NCBI GenBank assembly: GCA_947396885.1
Contig: OX377204.1
Span: forward strand, 54,547,139 to 54,611,138
Length of the DNA: 64,000 bases
Reading direction: 5' to 3'
Origin: Heligmosomoides polygyrus polygyrus
Lineage: Eukaryota; Nematoda; Chromadorea; Rhabditida; Heligmosomidae
Below are positions 10,372 to 20,452 of this stretch, piece after piece. Made by a program: the position numbers and the translations under genes. Below the pieces are notes generated by a model. That model was not told the origin of the DNA. It saw only the letters and a program-made list of their open reading frames with translations, and made no database searches. Positions within the stretch are counted from its first letter, which is position 1, and each line of letters begins with the position of its first letter.

Positions 10372-10941
10372 TTACCCAGTGATGTATTTATGGTGAACAT
10401 GTTGTACAAATGGAGCAGTGATGACATTTTCCGAAGTAAAAAAAATAAAGTTGATGGTTTCTGTCCGGGTGATGTTTTTTCTGTAACATCGAATTGATAA
10501 TGCTTGTACGAACGCGAGATAGATTAGTTGTTGGCATGCGAACATTGCACAGATCAGGACGGGATGGTTTCTCGAGTTGGCGATGTGAAAAAGGACAGCT
10601 TCAGCCCTTTTTTGCAGCTGGACTTCGGAAGTTCCAAAAGCACTGGAAACATCTGCAGGTAAACGACAGGTGAATAGTACAACATATTCCACTGTTTTGA
10701 TGTTTCAGAAACTGAATCTTCCATTCTATATGACTGAAAGAAACTTAGGTCGCCGTTCAGGAGTCGTTAAAGTCACTAACTGGAGCTGTTCCGGGGCTAT
10801 CTCATTACTGTACCGCGGCCATTTCTTCTCGAGGAAGGAAGTCCGGCTCAACCCACCACAGCGAAGGCTTCTTGCGTTGTTCGGGTGTGCATTCTCGCTA
10901 GCTATAAGAACTGGAGTTTTAGGAACGTGCGGCATGGTAGC
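10372..10941 (-). pseudogene. Possible BEL/Pao pol relic, downstream half
   Basis: The minus strand reads LRCGGLSRTSFLEKKWPRY near 10800-10870. This recalls the tryptophan-rich WW-GP-FL...WP block that follows the RNase H region in BEL/Pao polyproteins. It lies on the other side of the hAT-like element from a clearer BEL/Pao fragment on the same strand, in the order expected if one retrotransposon was split by insertion. The match is weak and partly depends on choosing frames. Confidence 0.35.
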
Positions 10942-12359
10942 CAGGGTGCACACAAAGTTCTGGGAGTTAATTTTTTAACGAATCTTTTTGACGGAAAATT
11001 TTCATTAAATTTTCGGTAAATCGTTAAATATCGTTAAGAAATACAATTAGAGGAATTGTGAGCATGCAACGGTTTTCGAGCCTTGCGGCCGACAACTCGT
11101 CCGCGGCCGGCCTTCTCAATGGAGCGCAAATTTCGCCATTTTGATCTTTCACGTGAAGTGTATGAGTGGATGACTTTGGGCGAGTTATAGCAAAAAGACG
11201 CAAAAACAGCAAAACTGCGGTTTTTTCGGCGTCTATTCAAAAGACGCGTCGGGTATTGTAGCTGCAAACTGAATCTTATTTCAGATGAAAAAATCTTTTC
11301 TCTTTCGGCAACAAATTAGGGGCAAAACTAGTTGAGGCAGACTTTCGTGTGAGTGTTCTACGAGCATGTACAATCTCGGTGCGGGAAGCAGCCGGTTACG
11401 CAACGGCGAAGGAACGGCGCAAATAGGCTCAGAGGGGATGCTCACCTTATATTTAGTGGGATTTCGCCTTGATAAGAAGGCCCATGTATGTTCAGTTGTT
11501 CAGTTACATTAGAAATTGCCTAGATCAGTTCATCGTTGGTGTGGAACACAACGGTGCTGCGTAAAGCTTTCAGCTTCGCACAACACAAAACGTTTTATAG
11601 GGCTGTACTACAGGACGGTCCCCTCTAAGCCTGCCAAAGGAACTATTAAAAACATAATTAAAAGCATACTAGAGGTAGCTTCCCAAATTTTTTGTTGCAA
11701 GTGTTTCTCGCAATTCATTCAAAATACGTCCAGCTAAAAACATTCTATCCGTCCCAACTTTTCCAGGTGGCGAGGGACGGTATTTTGGGATAAGCAGTAC
11801 CAGGTGGGGAAAAGCAGATCTTACAATGGACCGTGCTAGTATTTTAGTGGGTTCGCTGACGTGCTGGTCGGTTCGGCAAACAACTTTCCCAGCTCCTAAA
11901 TAGACTATTTCTAAAAATTCAAATATGCCATAGTATGTATTAGAAATAGAATGAAAGTAAAAAAATGATTCCAGCGCTGCGCTACGTCACTGGGGCAAGC
12001 CCATAGGTCAAACCCAAACACTGGCATTGGAGCGTAATCTTCTCGCCAGGGCCTACTCATACTTCGCGACGGGAGAATGGGAGTGAAGTATGCAGGCTCT
12101 TATGGCTGTGCTAGAACAGATTGTTTTTGATCACTCTTGCTGATTTTAATAGTTTTTTTTTCAGGAGCTAATCGCGAGAGCGAGGCCTGCAGTACTAGTG
12201 AAGACTAAGAGGAAAAGTGATAAAAGTTATTGAAAAAGCAATCCGCCAAAAATTTCGATAAATTTCTGAAAGATTTCGTTGTCGTTAAGCAAAATTTTAA
12301 CGAAAATACCGTTAATTCGTTTATTCATTAAATCGTTAACCGTTAGATGTGCACCTCTG
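10942..12359. mobile_element. Non-autonomous hAT-like DNA transposon
   Basis: The left end reads CAGGGTGCACAC and the inverse of the right end reads CAGAGGTGCACA, giving short imperfect terminal inverted repeats of hAT type. They are flanked by ATGGTAGC (10934-10941) and ATGGTGGC (12360-12367), an 8-bp near-identical duplication as made by hAT transposases. Both subterminal regions are rich in CGTTAA/TTAACG words in inverted orientation (10975-11040 and 12290-12350). No transposase-like ORF is visible inside. An internal block at about 11421-11580 recurs near 22655-22800. It is inserted into a BEL/Pao relic. Confidence 0.75.
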
Positions 12360-12367
12360 ATGGTGGC

Positions 12368-13205
12368 ATCAGGAACTAATTTTTTGATCGTGGGAACGCA
12401 GAGGATAGAGGAAGGTTCTTTTCGGATTTAATCGACAAGAGGGTTACTACCTTACTATCCGACCATAAAACTGGCGATTCAACTGGATGACTAATTCTTC
12501 TTGGACGTAATGTAAAAGTTTGGCACCGATGACTACCAATGCCAGCTCACGTTTTGGTTTCGAGATTTCGTGAAGAAAGCAATGCTCGAGCTGCTGCTTG
12601 CCGTTCTTCTTCTCCATAAGAGACCCTAGAGTAAGCTCCGTGAGAGGCATCGACTTTCAGAGCAATGGGAGTGAATTCGCGGCCTTCATCGCGCAACAAT
12701 TCGCTCATTAGGAAAGCCTTTTCATTATCTGCAGAGGTGAGAATGTACATGGCTCCGATACGAAGAAGTATATTGGAAGATCTTTTTTCTTCGCTGAGGC
12801 ATTAGGAACGCACCTACCTAAATTCTGTATGTCTTCGTGTCGAGACATCCCATGATGGACAACACAATGGACTCGATCTGGAGACTCATATTCGATCTGG
12901 ACTGAACCGATGATCTATTTTTTCAGTTGATCTTTAAAAATTTCGCGATACTTCTTCTTTTTATCTGGGATTTCTTTGCAGCATTCTTATATTCGAAGCA
13001 AATCTTGAGTAGGCAAGGTCTCGATTAGATGGTAGCTCTGATGGAGTTGACGTGCAACTATTTTTCTCAACCTGACTGACTTGTTAGAAGGTGGCTTAAC
13101 GGAGCATCGCTGTTCCATTTCATCATAGCTGATTGGGTTCGTAAATTCCGCTAGGCACTCTTCGTTGTCGCGTTTATTAGGGTTATCCACTACCGATGCA
13201 TTCAT
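12368..13205 (-). pseudogene. BEL/Pao-type LTR retrotransposon pol fragment
   Basis: On the minus strand, ALKVDASHGAYSRVSYGEEE is followed, after a frameshift, by KRELALVVIGAKLLHYVQEEL. The first resembles the DAS-x-x-AYSAVVY RNase H-like segment and the second the ELLAALIGxRL segment that follows it in BEL/Pao polyproteins. Further upstream (13205-12987) an open stretch contains YDEMEQRCSVKPPS without an identified motif. Frames are broken, so it is a dead copy. It is probably continuous with the 10372-10941 segment before hAT insertion. Confidence 0.6.
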
Positions 13206-13381
13206 TCAAAAAACTCTTGACGAGATCCACAAGTTGTGCATGACTAGCTGAATTTACAGCTGTGCTAGGTTCATAGAAAACGACACTGTCTCTTTCGCTT
13301 TGGCGAAAGGACTTGTCTGCTTCGACGCTGCCGATCTTTTCAGAAGACAATATCAGTTTGGCAGTCGTGAAATGTTAAAAC

Positions 13382-13445
<64 letters not shown>

Positions 13446-13450
13446 TATTA
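13382..13450. repeat. (ATT)n microsatellite
   Basis: Over twenty ATT/TTA triplets in a row. On the minus strand it reads (AAT)n and sits where the 3' tail of the neighbouring LINE fragment would be, so it probably grew from that tail. Confidence 0.95.
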
Positions 13451-14092
13451 CATGGGTCAAATCCATGTGAAGAACAATGTAATTAGAAACGGTATAGAAC
13501 GACATCCACATCAAATTGGTTAACGATCCAGATCAAAGTGTTATAAAATGATTAGAAAGTACATACGACAACAAATGCCCAGAGAAAGAAGAATGGAAGG
13601 GAGAACAGATCAAGGGGGCTTTGCCACAAGATCTCATTATGTCCTAGAAGTATTCATGAATCGACTTGCATTTGTAATAAATGGCTTCAGCTTGTACAGA
13701 ATAACTGAGTTTTTGGAAAGTTTTATATAATCCGAACCTGCTCTATTAACGAAAAAATTATGTCGAATAGAAGATTTTGCAGGACTTAGTGAAAGTTTCT
13801 CTCCTCCACCTCGGGTTCTAAATGGGCTCACTATGAAGAAGTCACGCTTATCAAGTCCACAGAAGCCATGAAGAATTTTGTGAACCATTACGAGGTCATA
13901 TATTCTTCGTCTGGATGAAAGTGTCTGTAGTCCGAGTTGTTTGTTTCTTACTTCACTGCTGGAAATAGCATGGTAATCAAAGCCACATTTCCTGATAAAC
14001 AGTTTTCTAGTGAAGCTATTTTGGACTTTTTAAAGTCTAAGTATATTCTTCTTCATAACTGGGTAAAAAATTGTTGTTCCATACTCAAGTAT
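13451..14092 (-). pseudogene. 5'-truncated LINE: C-terminal RT tail and 3' UTR
   Basis: Reading down the minus strand from 14092: ILEYGTTIFYPVMKKNILRL, then FTRKLF-like codons, RRIYDLVMVHKILHG, and NFFVNRAGSDYIKLSKN, followed by a stop near 13637. This is the C-terminal tail shared with the LINE fragments at 45665-46243 and 63401-63952 (VQNSFTRKLFFR, VYKALHG, NYFVGRAGSEYVKLSK). Roughly 190 bases of 3' UTR follow before the (AAT)n tract. The 5' truncation point coincides with the TATAG repeat. Confidence 0.75.
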
Positions 14093-14150
14093 ATAGTATA
14101 GTACAGTATAGTATACAGTATAGTATAGTATAGTATAGTATAGTATAGTT
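14091..14150. repeat. TATAG/TACAG pentanucleotide repeat
   Basis: About twelve imperfect units of TATAG (with TACAG variants), abutting the 5' truncation point of the LINE tail. Confidence 0.9.
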
Positions 14151-14290
14151 CTATTAGTGTACTCTAGGCCCCAAAAGTTATCTGAATCGATTGGGAATTT
14201 TGCCGTGACGTGCTTCGTTGTTATGACGTTTTCCTTGTTCTGTTTCTTGGCGATAAAGCCGTATGATATAGTACCGGGCATGTTACTCTG

Positions 14291-17200
14291 TTAATTCGCC
14301 GGAAATCCCGGAAAGGTCAACATAAGCCGCATTAAAACGGTCCAAACCGGCCTTTTTAAATAACTTTTTTAAATCAAGTACTTGTAAAAAGAAACATATA
14401 TTTGAGCTCAGCAGATCAAGTTCAATCTTATGATCTATAGATCTTAGTACAGTTAAACAATGCATATAGGCCCAACAGAATCAATCAAGTGGGCGCGACA
14501 ACCTGTAGAGCAATCGAGCGACAGCTTGAAGAGTGAGCGTTCGAGGAGTTTTATCACAAATTAGCAGCTGCCCTACTCAGGAATTGCTCTAAGGCTCTCC
14601 AGCGAGCCTTTGTAGTGCGCCGTGCACAATGCAAAGGGATCGAACCTATAGGATCGAACCTATCAATCGAGAGGGGGACCGCTCGCAAACTGCACGCGCG
14701 GCCGTGTTCGAAGCGCAGTAACTCCGTAAATGCCGAATCGTTTCGGCTGCAACTCCTAGGTTTTATACAAAGTGAAACGATGTTGTAGTACGCTAAAGTG
14801 AAACGGTGTAGCTTCTGATTCTGGAAAGTTACAGGGGTGCGAATATGCAGGTTAGCCTTGTGTGGCACGATTTTTTTCGGATTTCAGTGGACCTCTGCAG
14901 GAAGGCGCTGAGACCTAACGGCCTAGAAACGCGTAATCGAGAAGGACAATTAATTTACTTAACGATGACATGCTCATAACTCCCTGGCTTCATGAAGTGG
15001 CTTAGCCCCATCTGCCAATTTAGAGGGGCGGAAGATAGCGATTAGAGTTTCTTGAGTTCTTGCACGCCAAGAATTGAGTTTTCGACACTCGCAATGGCAC
15101 TGCTCTGTTCAGCGTGAAAAGCGGTATCGAGCGGTGTCAATTTCGGTCGATTTTGGAAACATCGATTTTATGACAATTTCGCATCGAGGACGAGACCGCT
15201 GCAGGCCGTCGCAGACAAACGATGACGTCATCGAAAATCGATGTTTTCGAAATTGACGAAGCTCGACACCATTCGATAGAACTTTTCCTGGTGATTTTAA
15301 TGATGCTACTAGTATTATCGAGTACTGTAATCTGGGCGAATAAGAACGCTGAGAACATCGACCGTTGTTGTGCCAAATAGGACGCAAGGACGTGTTCGGA
15401 GCGCAGTAATTCTGTCGAGATCGAATCGGCCTGGCTACAACTTGTCGATTTTGTAGTCACTAAAGCATTCTAGTCGTGTGCTAAAGAACAGCGATAAAGC
15501 TTGCGAACGGAGGAAGTAACGAGCATCTAAGGTCGCAGAGGAGTCCTTTGGACTCCCTCCACTTGAGCTTGGCTGTATTTATTCGTCTCTGATCACCTTA
15601 AAGTCACACTTTCTTCCTCGGAAATGTCACTTCCGAAATAGCGGGATACCAGCTTCTCCATCGTGTTCCCTCGGCAGTCTAGAAAGGGTCCAGAGGTGCT
15701 AATTATTAATACAAGTATCAAACCCCTATTCCTGAAGAGTAGAAGGCCTTGAAGACTGGCTGACTAAAACATATAATAACTTCGAGCGCCCACTTTGTTG
15801 GACAGTGTAGCGGTTGAGCGCCTGGTGTTACTACTGGTTAATCCGTCTATTTTATACAGTACAACTTTACACCACAGAACGCGTAGTTCTCACATTAGTT
15901 CATTATAGGATATTTGCAGACATCAATATATACGACGATATCCGACGACATTAAAAATAAAGAAGAAAGGGGTCACCCTAACGGCCGAGCACCACAGAGC
16001 CCACACACCATTGTCAACCCAGGAGGGCGGTTTTTTGTCCTCCCTTGTTGCGGGGTCTCTAAGTGGTGTCTTAATGGGGGTCCCGATAGCCATTGGGCAA
16101 ATTCCCGCACGGGTATTTTTAATGGAGCTCAATGGCATCGGGTAAGACAAGGTGAGGCGTTATTGGGTGGCCTATCAATCTCCCGTGATTGGTTATCCTT
16201 CTCTTCTACCGTTCTATATCCCATCTCCCTACAGTACTTCATCCCCTTACAATTTCCTTACAAACATGACAGCAACGAGAAATGCGAAAGCAATCTTTTC
16301 TGCATCGATCCGTCCCGATCGACGGTCGACTGAAATCCGAAGAAATCGTGTTCCCCAAGGCTAATCTGCATTTTTGCGCCCCTGTAACTTTATCTAATCA
16401 TAAGCTACACCATTCCACTTTAGATTACTACTAGAAAGTTTTACTGACTACAAAATCGACAAGTTGCGGCCAGATCGATTCGAACTCGACAGAACTGCTG
16501 CGCTCCGAACACGCCCTCGCGTCCTATTTGGCACAACAACGGTCGATGTTCTTCGCGTTCTTATTCGATCAGATCACAGTATTCGATAATACTAGTAACA
16601 CCACTGAAATCAGCAGGAAAAGTTCTATCGAATTGTGTCAAGCCTGGCCAATTTCGAAAACATCGATTTTCGATCACGTCATCGTCCTGTCCTGCAGTGA
16701 TCTCGTCCTCGATGCGAGATTGTCAAAAAATCGATGTTTCCAAAATCGGCCGAAATTGACACCCTTTGATAGCGCTTTTCACGCTGAACAGAGTAGTACC
16801 TATGCGAGTGTCGAAAACTCAAATCTGGGCGTGCAAGAACTTAAGAAACTCTAACCGCTTTCTTCCGCCACTCTAAATTGCCAGATGGGGCTAAGGCACT
16901 TCAGGAAGCTAGGGAGTTGTGAGCATGCCTTTGTAAAGTGTAGGTTAATTGTCCTGCTCGGCCTACGCGTTTGTAGGCCGTTAGGCCTCCGCGTCTTCCT
17001 GCAGAGGTCGACTGAAATCCGAAAAAATTGTGTCACACAAGGCTAACCTGCATATTCGCGCCCCTGTAACTTTACCTAATCATAAGCTACACCGTTCCAC
17101 TTTAGCGTACTACCACATCGTTTTACTATGTATAAGACCTATGAGTTGCAGCTGAAACGATTCGGTCTTTACATAGTTATTGCGCTCCGAACACGGCTGC

Positions 17201-17613
17201 GCGTGCAGTTTGCGAGCGGTCCCCCCTCTCGATTGATAGGTTCGATCCTATAGGTTCGATCTCCTTGCATTGTACACGGCGCACTACAAAGGCTCGCTGG
17301 ACAGTCTTAGAGCAATTTCTGAGTTGCGCCGCTGCAAATTTGTGATAAGATTCCCTAAACGCTCACTCTTCAAGCTTTCGCTCGATCGCTCTAAAGGTTG
17401 TCGCGCCCACTCGATTGATTCTGTCTGCTTCTGCTTATACGCATTGTTCAACTGTACCGAGATCTATAGGTCATAAGATAGAGCTTGAGCTGCTGAGCTC
17501 AAATATATGTTTCTTTTCACAAGTACTTGATGTTCGAAAAAGTTATTTAAAAAGGCCGCTTTGAACCATTCCAGAGCGGCCTACGTTAACCATTCCGGGA
17601 TTTCCGGCGAACG
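14291..17613. mobile_element. Large fold-back element, about 1.18-kb inverted arms
   Basis: The left arm 14291-15466 and right arm 16436-17613 are inverted copies along their whole length (estimated above 80% identity by eye). Outer ends: TTCGCCGGAAATCCCGGAA at left and its complement near 17595-17613. Shared inner landmarks include GATCGAACCTATAGGATCGA, GTAGTGCGCCGTG, TTACAGGGGCGCGAATATGC-like words and CATCGATTTTxGAxxACGTCATCG. No transposase ORF exists. No convincing target-site duplication was found (left flank TGTTACTCTG, right flank CGAACGGAAG). Confidence 0.85.
15467..16435. other. Spacer of the fold-back element
   Basis: About 970 bases between the inverted arms. No coding signature. 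Its right end (16322-16450) is a direct repeat of 17004-17135 in the right arm, so part of the spacer derives from an extra partial arm unit. Confidence 0.6.
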
Positions 17614-17735
17614 AACGGAAGAACATTTCCGGTAATGTAGTTGTATTGTGAAAGGAGGTGCCGCTTCAACATGGAGAATATGACCAGAATCATCCACATA
17701 GTAGAGATCCCAATGGTTTGCTCAGCGGTAGGCAT

Positions 17736-17935
17736 TCATATGGATTCTATGCTTGCGGACGAATACATACTGATCTCTCGGTAGTTGACAATTGATAAGC
17801 GCAGTTGCTCTGCGAATTCATTTGTAATGTACGACAGAGATGCGCCGGTACCCAGGAAAGCGGTTGTTCGCATTTCCTTGGTATGATCGGTGGGAATAAA
17901 AAGTTTGACCTCAACACTCATATGGAAGGGTTCTT
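17736..17935 (-). pseudogene. Retroelement aspartic-peptidase fragment (BEL/Pao DUF1758-like)
   Basis: The minus-strand frame reads TTAFLGTGASLSYITNEFAE, then QLRLS. This matches the LLDTGAxxSFI...LAxxLGL pattern of the retropepsin-like domain in BEL/Pao polyproteins. The catalytic Asp-Thr-Gly is Gly-Thr-Gly here, so this copy would be inactive. The inverted copy on the other arm (plus strand, about 18190-18260) reads LLGTGASLSYITNEFAEQL and carries the same substitution, so the change predates the inversion-duplication. Confidence 0.6.
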
Positions 17936-18286
17936 CTGGTCGGAGAAGTTCATCGACTTGAGTATCGTTGTCGCCTCCCGTGGAAATCCCACGGCACCCG
18001 AGAAACGGTGCTTCTTACATATGGCCGGGGAGTTGCCGCGTTTCCCTGTTTCCCGGCAACCCCGCGTGGGATTGCCGCGGGAGGCGGCAACGATAGTCAA
18101 GTCGATGAACTTCTCCGACCAGAAGAACCTTCCATATGTGTGCTGAGGTCAAACTTTTTATTCCCACCGATCATACCAAGGAAATGCGAACAACCGCTCT
18201 CCTGGGTACCGGCGCATCTCTGTCGTACATTACAAATGAATTCGCAGAGCAACTGCGCTTATCAACTGTCAACTACCGAGAGATCG
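17779..18286. repeat. Near-perfect inverted repeat, about 215-bp arms
   Basis: Left arm 17779-17992 and right arm 18065-18286 are inverted copies with only a handful of differences, separated by about 72 bases. Each arm contains the same peptidase fragment. The higher identity compared with the 14.3-17.6 kb structure implies a more recent event. Confidence 0.9.
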
Positions 18287-19230
18287 GCACCACGTGCCCT
18301 CTGCTTCATTAGTACCCATCTTCTTTATGCTTAAAACAGATGTCTGAATAATCTATGTTTGTCTCCACATCCTCTCTCGTTCCAGGTAGAGGAAATCCCA
18401 CAATATACGGTAGCTTCTAACGACTCCCTAAGTGTTCCACTGTGCTCAATGTATTGCTGACTATGAACACTCCTGGTGGGCGCACAAGCGAGGAAAACAT
18501 TGGCATGCACCAAATACATTGTCGCAAGGCTGCTGGTCGTGACCATTAACGAGAGAGTAGAACGGTAGGTCTGATCACAGACGCAGTCAGCATCTTGCTC
18601 ATCTTGATTTTCTGTTCGAGACCGGAACTAAGCTCTGGTCGCGTTATAAGGCCTGTGGTACACTCCCGCGACGGGCTCGACGACAGAACGAGCAACTGTC
18701 ACTGATGCAGGCGAGAGCACAGTATTTTCACACGGCACCACGCCTTCGCTGCTGTGCTGTACGGCGCAGCGGGTGTCACGGGGACAGTTCGCGCCGTCGC
18801 TCCCGCGACGCGTCGCGGAGTGGCGTTCTAGCCTCCTCCCCCGCCATATAAACAGGCGTGACAAATGTATGCGTCTCCACTATCTCGTAAGGCAGGCAAT
18901 GGACTCTCGATCAAGCACAGGGGGATGGGGTGAGCGGGCCAGGGGGACGAGGGGGTAGAGCGCTCGACCCCCATCGCAGACGGGTATTGGGCCTATGGTA
19001 TACTCTCCCGGGAGTGTTCGCAGCGCGTCCGCGGACGGTCGTTCTCGTCCCTGGGCGGTTGCTTCACAATGGAGCGCGTTTTTTGCGCCGGACTCCACGG
19101 GAGGCCTTTCTCAGTGCACTGAGCCGCGGACGGCTGTCGTCCCGCGGGCGTAAGTTCTCGTCGAAACAGCGCTATAACGGGAGTAGCATTACACTGGACG
19201 CGTCTTAACCGGAGTTGGTTCGCATTGGTG
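18287..19230. other. GC-rich, no recognisable feature
   Basis: The sequence turns GC- and CpG-rich from about 18630. Open frames are composition-driven and show no domain. Nothing assigned. Confidence 0.45.
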
Positions 19231-20396
19231 TAAGGCCCCGTTTATACTTCGTCGCGGCGCGACGCGATGGTCACACAATGAGACCAAATTGGTTGATCGC
19301 GTCGTCTAGCGACGACGCCAGCCGTCCGGAATGAATTGCGTGAGCCCGTGACCAATCGCGTCGCCCTCGAAATCGGTGCGATGCGATGGATCGCGGTGGA
19401 TTGGGGCGCGGTCGCGGTTGATTGGAGCAAGGTATGACCTCAATCAGCTGATTTTCGGAGTGCGGTCTCGCACTCGCTCTTACTTTTTTGATTTTTTAGT
19501 TGACAAAACGTTTTATCTCGTTTTTTACTTCTCCATAACCCTTTAAAGTTTCGTTTCAGGTCTTCGCCCGCTCGAATTCCCTGGAGGCTAGCCGGATTTC
19601 GGCCACAAGGTGAGTGTTTCTTCCAGTTTGATGTTTTCTCATGTATATTTTTACCTAATTGGTTTGCGTGTTTTTTATTTGCTGCTAAAGTGTTGTTCTT
19701 TGCTTTGTCATGTGTTTGACCCTATGCGTTCGATATCAGGTCGAAGTCCTCCCGGATTCGATGGGGGCGAGGCGGATTTCGCCCACAAGGTGAGCCTCTC
19801 TTCTATTTGTGTCGTTTTCTCGTGTTATTCCTACCTATTTCTTTTGTGTGTTTTTCTATTTGCTGCTTGCATGACCTATTTTGTTTTTTATGATGTGATG
19901 ACCTTATATGTTCGATTTCAGGTAGCCGCCCTCCCGGATTCTTCGCCTCTATACCTCTCCGCCCATCATTCCCCCACCCCGCCCCTCATCCCCTGTCTAT
20001 TATTTCTTTCCACGCATTATCTGCTGTTCCCTACCACTTTTCTCCCCAATCTACTATTCCATCCAATATTCACTGCTGCTATTTTGTTTATTTGCTGATG
20101 CAGATTATGTCCAGGTACGTTTTATGGTATTTACATTCGTCCATTGCAGTTGTCTGGTATGAAGTGGACTTGCGGCAGAACTCAAGAAGATTCTCGACAT
20201 GGCTTTCTTATACTGGCTAAAAATACGGAAAAAATGAGTAAACAGACGTGGACCCGGAAGTGTGTGCATAGCTGCGTGTGTGCAAGTACGCAATAGTGCG
20301 TAATAGCGGATCGCGTCGCCGGCTGTTCGGAATGCCCATCGCCGGCGAAACAGCGCGACGCAATTGACGCGTTCTTTAGGCCCCGTTTATACTTCC
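19231..20396. repeat. Possible MITE-like unit with GGCCCCGTTTATACTTC ends
   Basis: GGCCCCGTTTATACTTC occurs at 19234-19250 and again at 20379-20395, followed at both sites by CG-rich sequence with GCGACGCG. It also forms the arms of the 20375-20452 palindrome. Such repeated ends suggest terminal sequences of a short DNA element family. The extent of a single unit is uncertain. Confidence 0.4.
19560..19970 (+). repeat. Three-copy tandem repeat of exon-like units, period about 181 bp
   Basis: Units start at 19560, 19740 and 19922. The first two have a 50-base core (19560-19609 and 19740-19789) preceded by a pyrimidine-rich TTTCAG or TATCAG and followed by GTGAGT or GTGAGC, exactly like an exon between splice sites. 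The intervening intron-like parts also match one another (CGTGTTxTTTxTATTTGCTGC). The third unit begins GTAGCCGCCCTCCCGGATTC and then diverges. Fifty is not a multiple of three, so two tandem exons would shift frame. No neighbouring coding sequence is recognised. Confidence 0.75.
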
Positions 20397-20452
20397 ATCG
20401 CCGGGCGACGCGCTCGCGTCGCCCGGCGATGGAAGTATAAACGGGGCCTAAA
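20375..20452. repeat. Perfect palindrome, 38-bp arms, 2-bp loop
   Basis: The left arm 20375-20412 is the exact reverse complement of 20415-20452, with CT between. The arms start TTTAGGCCCCGTTTATACTT and end GGGCGACGCG. It looks like two copies of the same element end joined head to head. Confidence 0.97.

Noticed and set aside
13382..13450. Possible CRISPR-like regular repeat
   Set aside because: Simple (ATT)n microsatellite without spacers. The whole window is eukaryotic.
14625..14680. Repeated GATCGAACCTAT, considered as part of a tRNA TPsiC arm
   Set aside because: No acceptor stem, anticodon arm or D arm could be built, and the sequence is an internal repeat of the fold-back arms.
18630..19210. 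Possible GC-rich promoter or CpG island
   Set aside because: No adjacent gene start on either strand; the composition fits the surrounding MITE-like DNA.
19610..20098. 162-codon plus-strand open frame with hydrophobic stretches
   Set aside because: It starts at a donor-like GTGAGT and runs through the intron-like parts of the tandem units. The hydrophobicity comes from pyrimidine-rich tracts.
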